Source of the DNA: Tetraselmis striata
Taxonomy: Eukaryota; Chlorophyta; Chlorodendrophyceae; Chlorodendrales; Chlorodendraceae
Direction of reading: 5' to 3'
Length of the DNA stretch: 64,000 nt
Assembly (NCBI GenBank): GCA_006384855.1
Contig: VCJN01001034.1
Span: forward strand, 1 to 64,000
In this document: positions 11,479-22,978 of the stretch, in pieces
How the letters are laid out: each line of letters starts with the position of its first letter
How positions within the stretch are numbered: the first letter of the stretch is position 1
Notes under the pieces: model-generated
What the model was told of the DNA's origin: nothing
The model's input: only the letters and a program-made list of their open reading frames with translations
Database searches by the model: none
Made by a program: the position numbers and the translations under genes

Positions 11479-11811
11479 TTACACCGTAGGCAGGTATGGC
11501 GAGGGGCGTACCAGGGTGATCCACCGCCCCAGTGCTAACAAGCGACTGTCGGCGGGCAGGATAGTCCGGTCGTATTGTGCCGCGAGGTAATCGGCGTTGC
11601 GTAGCCGGAGGAAGGCGTCCAACTCAATTTTGGGGCTTATCCCGGCCAATATCTCATGCAGCACGCGTCGACGCGCCTCGCATAGCGCCCACACCAGGGC
11701 CCAGGCTGCGGCAACGAGCAGAAGCTCTAGGCACAGCGGTCCCAGCAGGGAGTTGCCGTATATGCGAGCGTCGCTGCCGCGCTGCAGAAGCGCTGCCAGG
11801 TCGCCAACCAT
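11479..11811 (-). CDS. Hypothetical membrane-spanning ORF
   Basis: A 110-residue frame begins MVGDLAALLQRGSDARIYGN and contains one strong membrane span, LLGPLCLELLLVAAAWALVWAL in outline (about residues 22-43), followed by a basic/acidic helix-like stretch (CEARRRVLHEILAG). GC-rich codon use is like that of the host genes. It lies about 500 bp upstream, on the same strand, of the other hydrophobic frame (10294-10965), and both may belong to one spliced gene. Splice sites linking them were not established. Confidence 0.35.
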   Translation of the reverse strand: MVGDLAALLQRGSDARIYGNSLLGPLCLELLLVAAAWALVWALCEARRRVLHEILAGISPKIELDAFLRLRNADYLAAQYDRTILPADSRLLALGRWITLVRPSPYLPTV

Positions 11812-12363
11812 GGTCTTGGAGTTATTTCAGGCGCCCGCGCATATACACGAACTGCTTTACACCGCGCCGTCAGCAGTACCGGGTAGATGCGATGATATCC
11901 TCGGTATGGCAGCCGAACTGCCACAGTACCAGCAGTATTAACGGGCGGTATGGTGGATTTGTTTACACTCGCCTTTTTGTAATTCACACCAGTATGATAC
12001 GGTACCGCCCGACTACCTGTACCGGCCACGACTACCTGTATCCACATCCACACTGGATTTTCTTCTGGATTTCTGTATGGATATCTGGAATTTTGCATCT
12101 AGCACATATGTAATCAATTTATCCACATCCACAGTACAGGGTACCAGTACTCGCTATTAGGGTTTTAGGGTTTGGGTTTACGCCCCGGGGTCCGCACCAT
12201 GTTGGAGGTCGCCTCAACGTAACTCCAAGGTCGCCTGCCCGGGTGGTTCAACCGGCTCTTCACCTCTGCTAGCTAGGCTTGTGGCCCCGGAAGCCTCAAG
12301 AAGCTAGGCGAGGGTACGTATGTAGGGCCACGTGGGGCCTATGGCAGTGGGGGAGGCAGAGCG
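11812..12363. other. No gene seen
   Basis: Non-coding sequence upstream of LINE copy B. It has several short degenerate TACCCGTA/TACCTGTA motifs but no recognised element. Confidence 0.4.
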
Positions 12364-14705
12364 GTGAGCAGCGGAGCGGGCACTGGTGGACAACATGAAG
12401 ACGGCGTATGTATGTGTCGGTGCTTGCTGCCTCCATCTCAGCTCGGCGTTGGCATTTTCGCCGGCGACTCTATGCCCATCCACGGCGTCCGCCACATCGC
12501 CGAGAAGCTTGGCCCACGTGCCGTCACTGTCCACACCGACCTTCGCAACCCCTACAACGAGGCGTGGCGCCGCACCATCATCCAACGCCACGTCGATTGC
12601 TCTCCACTACACCCTGTCATCCCTGCGCTCATGGCCTACCTCTCCACGGACTCGTTTTTGCTCGTGGACGATCGGTCCGCCCCTCTGCGGTCGGAGAACG
12701 GCGTGCAACAGGGCGCACCGCTGGCCACGACTTCCTTCTACGTCGCGATTCACCCCGAGGTGTAGCAGTGCGACAGCACGTTGGAGGTCACATCCGGGGC
12801 GGCGCGCTCCAACGCCGACGATGAATATTTGGTGGGCGTCCCGGAGCACATTTGGCCGGCCCTTCACGCCTTCCGCACGTCCATCAAGGCGTCCGTGGGG
12901 CTTGAGGTGCGCTTCGACAAGATGCACGCGTGTTGCGCAGTCATGGAGGCCGCGCGGCGTGAGGCTCCGGCCCGCATCGGGTGGCCCGAGCTAGATGGCC
13001 AACACAACATCCCGGTCCTCAACGTGCCGCTCGCATCGCCAAGGTAGTATGTGCATGCCTACATGCACGGCAGTAATAAGCCGGAGGAGCTACGAGAGGA
13101 GGTGGACGCCACCGTGAGCAAGCTCCTATCTGCCAAGCCCAACCGTCGGTACAGTCACCCACGCCTTGCATCACCACGCATGGGCTCTCCTCAAGCATTG
13201 CATGCAACACAAGGCGGGGTATTGGCTCCGCAACTGCCTTCCGTCAGAGGTGGAGGCCTTTGCGGAGGTGGTGGATGCCACCGTCCTCGCTCGCGGCGGT
13301 CGAGCAGGTGCTAGGGGTCTCTTTTGATCCCTCCACGTACCGCACCGACACCAATCCGGTGGTCACCGATTTCCTGGCGGAGCTTTTGCACGACCCTGAC
13401 CTCATGGCAGCAGAAGCGGCTACTTTGAGCGAGGATGCAGTGCCCATAGCGCGCAGCAGGCATCATGTCCCCGCTCGGTTTAAGGGCGGCAGCATCCGCC
13501 GCATGGCGACCGTTCGTGATGCCGCCTTTCTCGGCAGCATAAATGACGTGCTCTCGAGGTTCCTCACCAGGAATTTCGACACCAACACCCTCACCCCTAG
13601 CTTCTTTGACTCACCGCTTGAGTCCATACTTGGCCGAGGCAGCTTCAACGCAACTTCTTCCGCCCGCCGGTATGACCACTTCCTCAACGATGCTCACATG
13701 TCGGGCCGCTACGCCGCGGCGGTGCGCGAGGCGTGGAGCCGCCTCCATGCGGCTATTGCTGGCCACCTCAGCGCCGCAATTGCCTGCGTGATAGAGCGGG
13801 GAGCAGATGCTGCGTCGGGCTCGCAAAAGGAGCTGGCGGCATTTCTAGACTAGGCCAACAACTCTCAGTTTCAGAATGAGGTGGGGGCTCTCCATGTCAC
13901 ATGTAGGGAACGGAACTTGAAAAAACCAGCTCGATGCGGCGTCAGGCATGTGAACGATGGCCATCCCCACCGAGCGGACGGTCATGACTCCGCATGAGCT
14001 GCGGGAGGTCGCTGCTGGGTACTTCTTTCTGCCTAGGCCGTACCTGGCCCCAGTGGTTGGGGGCCACATCAATCTGCCCTCGACAGAGCCCAACCCCGTC
14101 ACTGTTGACCTATATGGCGACGCGCTCATGAGCTTCCCGGCACATGGGGAAGCTCACTGGTGTGTACAACACGACGCTATCGCAGACGCTTCCCGAGATC
14201 ACTATGTTAACGACCTGGGTATCGCTGTACGCCGGGCGGTGGATGACTTGTTCCATCAAGCAGTGCCTCTTGGCGACATTGTACCCATGGATGAACTCAA
14301 GGACCTGGTGTCGGACGCAGAGCTCTCTCCCCCGGCGTTCAACGTCTAGACCGGGAGCTATGATCCCCGGAGCTTGAAGTCCACGTTGCCGGAGTAAGTT
14401 CAAGACTATGCGGTACGGGATCAAGTACAGTGCGGTGCCGAGGGCCGCAGCTATGGATCGGTTTGAGCGCGCCCTAGATGGCGACATATACGACGGGGGT
14501 TGGCATTACGGGATGCGGCGTGGCCAAACACGGAGCCAGGATATAAGGGCCCTCTTAGAGACATCATGGATATGTCGGAGTACACGGGCATGGTTTTCGG
14601 CATAGTAGGTGAGGTAAGCAAGGGATGCGCCGCGCTGTGCGCGGTGTCGCATGCTTGGCATCGGATCGGGGTGTGGGAGTCGAGCTGGGGGACGGTGAGC
14701 TGATG
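12364..14705 (+). pseudogene. LINE-type retrotransposon, reverse transcriptase and C-terminal region, copy B
   Basis: The frame at 12364-12765 carries the reverse transcriptase motif GVQQGAPLA (about 12700). After an in-frame TAG at 12763 comes the catalytic box, here NADDEYLVG (about 12814-12840); the usual residue before ADD is Tyr or Phe. A second TAG (13045) and further shifts lead to the frame 13260-13853 (GGSIRRM...DAAFLGS..D.LSRFL), then 13957-14349 (LREVAAGYFFLP...VDLYGD...GIAVRRAVDDL) and a tail near 14500-14690 (GPLRDI...YTGMVFGIVGEVSKG). This order is that of a non-LTR retrotransposon polyprotein downstream of the RT fingers. At least two stops and two frameshifts make it inactive. 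The N-terminal endonuclease is missing, as in a 5'-truncated LINE insertion. The same protein family appears on the other strand at 7940-9310. Confidence 0.75.
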
Positions 14706-15028
14706 ATGATGCCCTCGGGCTAGGTGTGAGTGATGATAGCGCACCGCCGCCCGCCGACCTTCAATGCCGTGCCACCGGCCCACATACAACGTATACCCAG
14801 CACTATCGCCACCTTCTCGGGTTAGAGACACTGTCTTGCAGCTACCTGCCACTCTAACTGTGGCTGGACGGCCTTCGCTGAGGCCGGTTCGGCTTGATTG
14901 GTGATCGGGATGGGGTGTTGAAATAATTATTAGGGTACGTTTTACCGGCCCAACTCACTAATTTCGAATCAACCCAAGAACCCCACCATGGACCACGCAA
15001 ACGGCGGATACACCCGGCCCAGTTTCTG

Positions 15029-15451
15029 TGTTAGGACTACACCTAACCCTGCACTATACCCACATAACCACTTATCTCATATTATTATCATTTCCTATAT
15101 CATATCACTACCTGCCGTACTTGTGTAACTCGTACGGTAACATGTACGTATACCATTTATCACTATCAATCCCAATCACCGATGCTACTACTAACAGTCC
15201 CCAATGCTGCTACTGACACTCCCCGATATTGCTGCTGACATTCCCCGATGCTGCTACTGACATTCCCCGATGCTATATTTCCGCAATGCCCAAGGCTGAC
15301 CGCTGAACTGCTCTGCGGCTGCTCTGCCTCTGTGCTGCTAACTGCCGATAAATAGCTGAGCCAGCTGATGATCCTGTAACATTCGATACTGTTTCCTCAC
15401 AACCTTTGCCTCCTTGCCTCTAATTGCAATAGAGCATTATTGTACCTCACA
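15029..15451 (+). repeat. Left LTR of the Ty3/gypsy element (423 bp)
   Basis: Starts TGTTAGGACTACACC and ends TACCTCACA. The interior begins with a TGG (15453) that could open a primer-binding site. Confidence 0.92.
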
Positions 15452-16112
15452 TTGGTTTCGTTCGAGCTCTGGTTAAAGATCCCCGCCGCGCTTTCACCGC
15501 GTATGATCCCCCCCCCCCCCCTACCTGCCATCGTGAACGACCACCCTGTCATTGCCGGCGCTGCTGCCGCTAACCATCGAAGTGCAAATGGACACCGCCC
15601 GGTGGCCCGTGTAATCCGGGCCTAGCTGGCCAAACCAACAACCCGCGCCCTAGCCACGGACATCATCCAGCATCGCCAATGGACGTCACTTCCCCCCCCC
15701 CCCCCCCCCCCCCCCACGTCCGCACGCTCCCCTTCCAACGACATCCCTACCGCTCGACGCCGTCCGAGCCTTCCAGCTGCTACCCTGGACACCCTTCGTT
15801 GCCACCTCGAAGCTGTCGACGCTGAGTTCGCCGCTATGGCTTGGCCGGATATTGCCGTTATAACTGAAACCTGCTCTGGCTATATTAAAGTAGGCCATTC
15901 TGTTATAGTTTGCCCTGAGACTAACCTCGCTGACAAAGGCCTTGCAAGCTAAAGTGGCCGCCACCGAAACCTCTAAGGGTCTTAAGGCCATGAACCTGAA
16001 TGACCAATGACGGGTTGGGGCGGAGTATGCTGTCAGACCTTCGAATTGTAATTCAATCGAATTTGTCCCAGCTCAGCCGTGTTATCCCCCGACCTATGAG
16101 GCCCGATCTCCA

Positions 16113-17093
16113 ATGGCACTGCATCCGGACGAGAATAGCCCAGCTACCGCCGCCCTAGTGGCTGATGCGCACGCTGAGGCCTCCTCGGTATTGCCCACCG
16201 AGTCGTACGAACCAGTGGCGCTCACCAGCGAGCAGGTTCGTAGGTCCCTGTCTGCCGCTGACTTTGCCATCCCTGCGGATAATCCAACCGAGGGCCTGTC
16301 TCGTACTGAGAAACGTTATGCTATTCGCCGGTTATTCCGTCAACGCCAGTACGCTAAACAACGGCAGGCTAAAAAGAATATAAAACGACCAACTGCGTGC
16401 CCACCTGACTCTACTCGTTTTGATAAAACTGAAATGTTTCGACTAAAACTCTGAATATGGTCCCATAACTCTGAACGCTTATGCCTCTGTGTTTGACGCT
16501 GCTTGCCCTGAGTGCTGCTCTAAAAATAAACCCTTTACCTCCACTTCAGCAATTGTCATACTGTACGAATAACTCCACAGTACGACGAATCTATATTACC
16601 AATTCTCGAACATTTTGAGACTAAACGCCAGGAATCACCTTATAACACCCGTGCTATAATCATTTTGCCCCGCTGGTCTTCTGATTTAGGGAAATCTTGG
16701 ACCCCTATACTGAAAAAGTACGAACGACTTCATTCCTACCCCGCGGTTACCTACCTGGTCCACACTGCCACATCTGCCATTGAGAACTTGCCAATGCCAC
16801 CCACACAGTGGATAGTTGACGTATACCTCGCAGATAGCACTGTCGAGGAACGTGAGGCTGCTGCGAGAAATTATGTCATGGCCACTGAGGACTACAAGGC
16901 CCCCAGCTACGAATCTCAAGGTAAGACATACATCCCACGTGCCCGGGTCAAGTCGCACCAACCCCGCTTTAAAACAGAAAAGGCCTTTACAACGTCTATG
17001 AACGACAACAATCTGCTATTACGCAAACCGACCCTAACTGAACACCATGCTTTACTGCTTTACCCTGCTGCCCGCTACTATGATGCTCAATAA
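16113..17093 (+). pseudogene. Gag-like region of the Ty3/gypsy element
   Basis: Two open frames, 16113-16454 (113 residues) and 16665-17093 (142 residues), fill the position where gag should be. The first ends in a Lys/Arg/Gln-rich segment (RQRQYAKQRQAKKN) that suits a nucleic-acid-binding protein. The second has no recognised motif. No CCHC knuckle was found. The assignment rests mainly on position between the left LTR and the protease-like segment, and the frames are not contiguous. Confidence 0.45.
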
Positions 17094-17149
17094 GCGGCGC
17101 TACCCTTTGCTTTATTGATAACGGTATGTCCGCCTAAACAAATTACCCA

Positions 17150-19392
17150 CTCAACCTCTAAATAATAAAATACGGATCGTCATGGCTGATGACCGCCTGT
17201 CTCTCACGGCTAAATCATGCACCCTCAAGTTGAACATAAACGGTTATACGGCTACAGTTGAATTTATCATAACTACATTACAGAACTCGTTCAACTGTGT
17301 ACTGGGCATGTCCTTCCTAAAAACGCACAACCCCGATATTGATTAACCAACCGGTAAATTAACTTCTCCCGATGGCAGTGAAATAATCTGCCCTGCTCAG
17401 TCCCGCGAATCTAACCTCGATATCGTTCACGCTCATGCTATGGCTCATGAGATAAAACGAAGAGATCCGAATACTGTATTTTTTCTGCGCAAGCAATCCT
17501 AAAAGAATATGACGCTACTAGCACTGCCCTTTGGCCTCACAAACGGCGTTCCTGGGCTCTTGCAATTTCACCGCCGATACATACACAAATACTCTCACTT
17601 AGCTGCACCCCTTTACGACATTACTCGCAAAAAAGAAAAATCTCGAATGGGGGTACGTCAACACACTGCGTTTAATGCACTGAAACACGCGCTCTGCTCT
17701 GCCCCTGTACTGATGAGTCCTAAGACCGGTCCTGACGCGAAATTCGTCATATCCAAAATACGCCCTATCCCGCCGACCTAATCTTAAACATGATGTCCTC
17801 GCCGCTGAGGAAAGATTACTTGACTTCGAACTAGAGGATATGCATGATTTTCTCTCGTCTATGTGTCACCTGCAAGTTGACTCCTCACTGCTTAACCGTA
17901 TTCGCCACGGCTATAGCATTGATGCAAATTATTCAGGCCCCCGTATACCTGTCGATGTCAACTTTGACTCTACCAATAACCTTTATTGGATGGCTGATAA
18001 AATCTGCATACCTGCTGCCGATAAACAACTCATGCACTCTATAATACACGAATATCATGATACTGCTGGACACCCGGACGCCCGACACACTTTACTCCAT
18101 ATTTCAGAAAAACGTTCTGGTGGCCACGCATGAACAAAGGTATAAAACAATACTGCAAACATTGCTCCACATGTCAACGCATTAAGGCTTCTACCCAAAA
18201 ACCACCCGATATATTATTTCCGTTACCAAAAGCCTCTCGACCTTTGGAGATTATTTCAATGGATTTTATAACATGCCTCCCTTTGCAAGACGGCTACGAT
18301 GCTACTGCAACATTTGTCTGCACCTTTTCTAAACAAGTCCACTTTATTCCCTGCAACATGTCTATTGACGCTCCCCAATTGGCCAAACTATTTCTAATAT
18401 ACCGTCATCACGGCCTGTGCCGCACTATCATTTCCGACCGCGATCCCCGTTTTACCTCCGCATTTTGGAAATCATTATTCCGCTCTCTCAAAGCAAAGTT
18501 AAACATATCATCTTCATACCACCCTGAAACTGATGGCCAAACTGAACGTACCCACCACACTGTTGAACAAATACTTTGCGCTTTTGTGCATAAAAATCAT
18601 GATGACTGGTTGAATGCCCTATCTCTTGCTGAATTCTCATATAATTACTCACCCACTCCGCCACAAATCACACTCCCTTTGAAGCCGTGTACGGCCTAAA
18701 TCCGTTAACCCCTGCCAGTCTCTTGCACCAAACCCCGAATACTAACCACCCACACCTTGACCTCTTACATACTATACATAATACTCATGCCCTTATAACC
18801 GAACACCTGAAATTAGCCGACGAATACCAAAAAGCTTATGCAAACAACCGTACCCGACCAGAAGATTTTTTTGAGGGTGATAAGGTGTGGTTGTCCACTG
18901 AACACCTCCTATTACGAAATCAACCAACTAAACAAATTCCGTCAACATTTTATTGGCCCTTATCCCATTGTTCGTAAAATTCCACCTCAAGCTTACCACC
19001 TACGTTTACCCCCCACAATGGAATGCCACCCTGTGTTTCACATTTCCCGCCTTCGTCGCTGTCACTCCCCTGATGTCCCACCCGACACTGTCCCTGGTCG
19101 AACTGCTCTGCCAGCAGACGAATTTATCATAGATCAAATCCTCAACCACCGTATCGAATATAACAACGATAAGCTTGACTACTCCCGCGGCCCTGCGCTT
19201 CTGTTCCTAGTCCGTTGGCAAAGCTATGACGGATCCCATGACTCATGGGAAACATATCAAAATCTTCGTCGTGTTGATATGCTACACCTATATGCAGACA
19301 AATCTCAGCCCCTGCGTGACTTATTCCACACACCACACTACCGCAACTTGCATTCCAAATATCCGGCTCGCTTCCCCTTGAAAATACCGTAG
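17150..19392 (+). pseudogene. Pol remnant: protease-like, RT/RNase H scraps, integrase, chromodomain
   Basis: A retropepsin-like stretch at about 17160-17345 includes VLGMSFLKTHNPDID, the usual C-terminal signature of Ty3 proteases. At 17527 the frame reads LPFGLTNGV, the conserved RT segment normally followed by the palm. It jumps directly to FHRRYIHKYSHLAAPL, the connection domain, so about 200 residues including the YxDD box are gone (joint near 17545). RNase H is cut off after about 17750. Integrase is nearly complete in several shifted frames: the H2C2 finger (18050-18185), SDRDPRF with Asp at 18436, and TDGQTER with Glu at 18544 (D-x35-E). The C-terminal chromodomain-like part is at 18990-19392. 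Frameshifts occur near 18120, 18660-18690 and 18900-18960. The copy cannot reverse-transcribe itself. Confidence 0.88.
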
Positions 19393-19421
19393 CTATTTTT
19401 CTCCGTAGTGGGGGGAAGTAA

Positions 19422-19844
19422 TGTTAGGACTACACCTAACCCTGCACTATACCCACATAACCACTTATCTCATATTATTATCATTTCCTATGTCATATCA
19501 CTACCTGCCGTACTTGTGTAACTCGTACGGTAACATGTACGTATACCATTTATCACTATCAATCCCAATCACCGATGCTACTACTAACAGTCCCCAATGC
19601 TGCTACAGACATTCCCTGATATTGCTGCTGACATTCCCCGATGCTGCTACTGACATTCCCCGATGCTATATTTCCGCAATGCCCAAGGCTGACCGCTGAA
19701 CTGCTCTGCGGCTGCTCTGCCTCTGTGCTGCTGACTGCCGATAAATAGCTGAGCCAGCTGATGATCCTGTAACATTCGATACTGTTTCCTCACAACCTTT
19801 GCCTCCTCGCCTCTAATTGCATTAGAGCATTAGTGTACCTCACA
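19422..19844 (+). repeat. Right LTR of the Ty3/gypsy element (423 bp)
   Basis: Identical in length to the left LTR with 8 substitutions and no indels. It is followed immediately by the target duplication TTCTG. Confidence 0.92.
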
Positions 19845-19849
19845 TTCTG

Positions 19850-22800
19850 GGCCAACTAGGGGGATCCTAAGCTGGCCCAGAAGCGGTCATGGACCGGGGG
19901 TTGCATGCTAGGGTCTAAGCTAGCACCCCCCCCCCCCCCCCCCCAAAGGGGGTGGGGATGTGTTGAAATTAGAGCCCGTTCTCGCTACATGTACGTCGTG
20001 GGTACAGCGGTGTAACGGCGATATAATATTTACCACGACGGCGCGGCAGAGTACCACCCTGGGTACATGCACTGTACGTTATTTACAACCCCGACACGGT
20101 GGAGCCCTCGTCTGGCGGCACGAGGATGCGAACCTTTCGTGTTCGCCGACTGATATAACCAACCGCCCTCTTGACAGAGAACGTCTTAGATTCGTACACG
20201 CAAGGTTGTCGGGCACGGAGATGGGGCTTGTGAAGAGCAGCCTGTGGAGTTTTGAGAGACGATGACGGCGGTGGGATAGACGGTTTAACGTCGAAAGCTC
20301 TGCAAATGAACTACCGTAATTAAGGACCGTGGGCGGGCGGGCGGGTGGGTGAATTATAGTACTTAGTAGTACATGCCAGTAGATAAGCGCTTTAGTCATG
20401 CACCTATAGGCCCGATCCGCTGCACTATACGGGTACCCGTACGGCAATAAAGCTCAGCGCCGAAAAATCGTCGCTTCGCTGGATGAAAGATGTATACATA
20501 CTGCTCCTTGGTGGTAGGTTGCGGTGAGCGCAAGCGCCGCGGTGTTGTTGAGTTTGCTCATCTCTGGGTTAGAAAGGTGCAGTCCCCGGCTACCTCGGGG
20601 TCTAACATGTATTTGACAGTCTTGGAGTCGTGCGTAGACCCCCCCCCCCCCCCCCCCCACACACACACACGTGGTATGTGTCAGAAATGCTACGTATTTT
20701 CGTGCACCAATCAAAAACGCCCATATTCGTTTCGTAAGTAAGAAATAACAAATGGAGTAATGGAATAGAATAGCGGGATAGAATACAACAGAAACGCTAG
20801 AAGGGTGGCAAATTCAAGACGGCCGTGCCCCACCATTGAGAATTATGCGCCACATACACGCTAGTAATATAATAGGGTGGTGTTGTTTGCACCCAACGGG
20901 TAGCGACTACAGTCTTATTTATGCCTGTAGCGACTTTTACATTTCTCTAAGTCCGGGCAGGTCCAGGCCTTCCAGAAATGGACAAGCCGCACCACCGCCT
21001 GGCAAAACACACAAGTGCCCGAGCCCAACTGGGGGGGGATTTGCGCCTGGGCGAGGATGGGCGCAGCCACTAGAGTCATTGTCAAGGCGGTCTTGTGGCA
21101 ATGGCTGGCGATGTCCCCAGGCGACGGGCATCCATACGTTGTCCAGGTACGTCAGGACAGGGGGCATTGGTGGGCTCTGCTGTGGCGCTTGGCCTCGGCA
21201 GGTCACGACGCGGGTGTGGGTAGACGCTGGGCTGCAAGCGCGGCAGACTCCCGGGCGCGTTGGCCAGTACCAGCACCAGCGCCACCTAGACGATTGCCGT
21301 AGCGCCTGCGCCCGACAACAGTGCCCATCCGGACCGCTGGAGGGGTATCTTGGGTAGCGCGCCGTAGCTGATGCGGGCGAGGCACCGTACGGCAAGACCT
21401 GTGGCGGAACTGAAACGGGTAGTCGGTGGCGCGAAAATGGTCACGCCTTAGCTAGCCAGTCGCGGCCAGCGTAGTAGACCGTTTGCGCGGCTGCAGGCAA
21501 CTGCAGATAGCACCGGCGCAGGGGCCCAGGCTATCGGCATGAGACTGTGCATATACATTGCTGGCACATGCGGGGCGAGAGGAGGTTCATGTCTTGGTTA
21601 CCGATAGCGCGGCATCGGACCGCGGGCGGGTGGGCGGTCATCAAAATGGTTATGCCCGCATGTCAACCTGCACTGCCCATCAGGAGCACCCTTTCCAGGC
21701 CGATGGGATGGACGCAGGATGCCGGCCCGCTAGGGATATGGTGGTCTCCAGAAGTGGGCCTGGACATATTTTGGAGGTGACCACAACTAAGGCTGTGCTC
21801 ATTAGGCGCAAAAAACAGTTCCCGATAAAATATATGATTTCAAGTACTATATGTATATGGTACCACTTCCGCTAAATACTGATAATGAATACACTAATGA
21901 ATACGACTGCCGGTACTGATGCAATGTCTATAAGGAGTATGGATTAATCATTACTATCATATACCGATATCACACCACCAATATATATACCACAAGCGTA
22001 CCACAAGTGTACCTGGTGTACCCACATTCACATAGATACAATACATTGTAACCAAAAATGGAAATTTCCCTGCTACTACAACAACAACAACAACTTCTAC
22101 TATTAGTATTATCATTGTTTGAAACAATATTAGAATATCATATTATCATTATAACCCGACCCTGCCGCGGCGTCAGGATTATATTTGAGTACATTGTAGC
22201 AGTGCTTGCAGGGCAAGATGTTATTATTTGCAACTTGTCTCGTCGTATTAATAATATGTTCCGCCCCCGGAACAGGACTGGCACCAGTGAAAGGACAGAA
22301 CTTAAATCACAAAAGTAGGTAAGTCAGTACCATGTGGCACCGTATGCAATCTGTAGTTGCTTATATGATATAGTGCTTGATATTGTCGCCTGCACGCTGT
22401 GGTCACTAAACACGAAAGAGTGACAAGCCCAAATCACCAGGATGCTATCATATTAAAAATGAAACATGCCAATGCAATCCCCGTTTTGGGCAACCATCAA
22501 TGAGACTCACCCGTTCTGCCGATATAAAAGCGCTGATCTTTGTTATCTCAAACCCATCCGACCACCTCTCACAAGTGTGCTGAGACAGTAAGGGCACACT
22601 CCTGCAGGGCCAAACGTTCCACCTAATCACTACCCACATGGATTACTGCGCCCTTGGGCGGCATCTCGGTCACAGCAGGCTATGAATCATGTCAATAACA
22701 CGTTTCGTAGCAGCAGTATACCGCCGCAATAGGCCACGGAGCAATGGCTTTCCTAGCGGGGCAGTAGACGCCGTCCGCCAGATTCCTCAACCACTTTCTT

Positions 22801-22978
22801 TAAATTGCTGATAATTTCTAACAGCATGTATAGGCAGTCGCATAGGACACCACCACTACAGCATACGACACCACCATCGCCGAGACCGGTCAATGCAATG
22901 ACAGCGAGAACGATGTTCTGCAGTGGCTGCACCTGAATTTCTGAAATACTCGTCGCAGGGCCGATGGTAGGTGGCGCT
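19850..22978. other. No firm gene; C tracts and a possible LINE tail scrap
   Basis: Poly-C tracts lie near 19927-19947 and 20640-20658, the second followed by a CA repeat. The GC-rich stretch 20940-21780 has open frames on both strands without recognised domains. A short segment at about 22266-22295 (CCCCGGAACAGGACTGGCACCAGTGAAAGG in part) resembles the 3' end of the LINE at 62437-62465, so a fragment of that family may lie here. No RNA gene was recognised. Confidence 0.4.

Larger units (their letters stand above)
15029..19844 (+). mobile_element. Ty3/gypsy LTR retrotransposon with both LTRs but RT deleted
   Basis: Two 423-bp LTRs (15029-15451, 19422-19844) are bounded by a perfect 5-bp target duplication, TTCTG (15024-15028 and 19845-19849). 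A polypurine tract (GTGGGGGGAAG, about 19407-19417) precedes the right LTR. The LTRs differ at 8 positions by my count (about 1.9%), so the insertion is young. The interior still encodes integrase, but most of the reverse transcriptase and RNase H is absent. The integration site was itself a small palindrome, GGCCCAG-TTT-CTGGGCC. The element lies just downstream of LINE copy B. Confidence 0.92.

Noticed and set aside
14914..19975. Two TGTTGAAAT motifs after purine-rich tracts (about 14914 and 19966), considered as LTR starts of another nested element
   Set aside because: Similarity between the two sites ends after about 10-15 bases and no matching right ends or target duplication were found.
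20836..21875. Overlapping open frames on both strands
   Set aside because: No frame shows recognised motifs or splice-linked continuation; a vague resemblance to a LINE tail near 21590-21760 was too weak to report.
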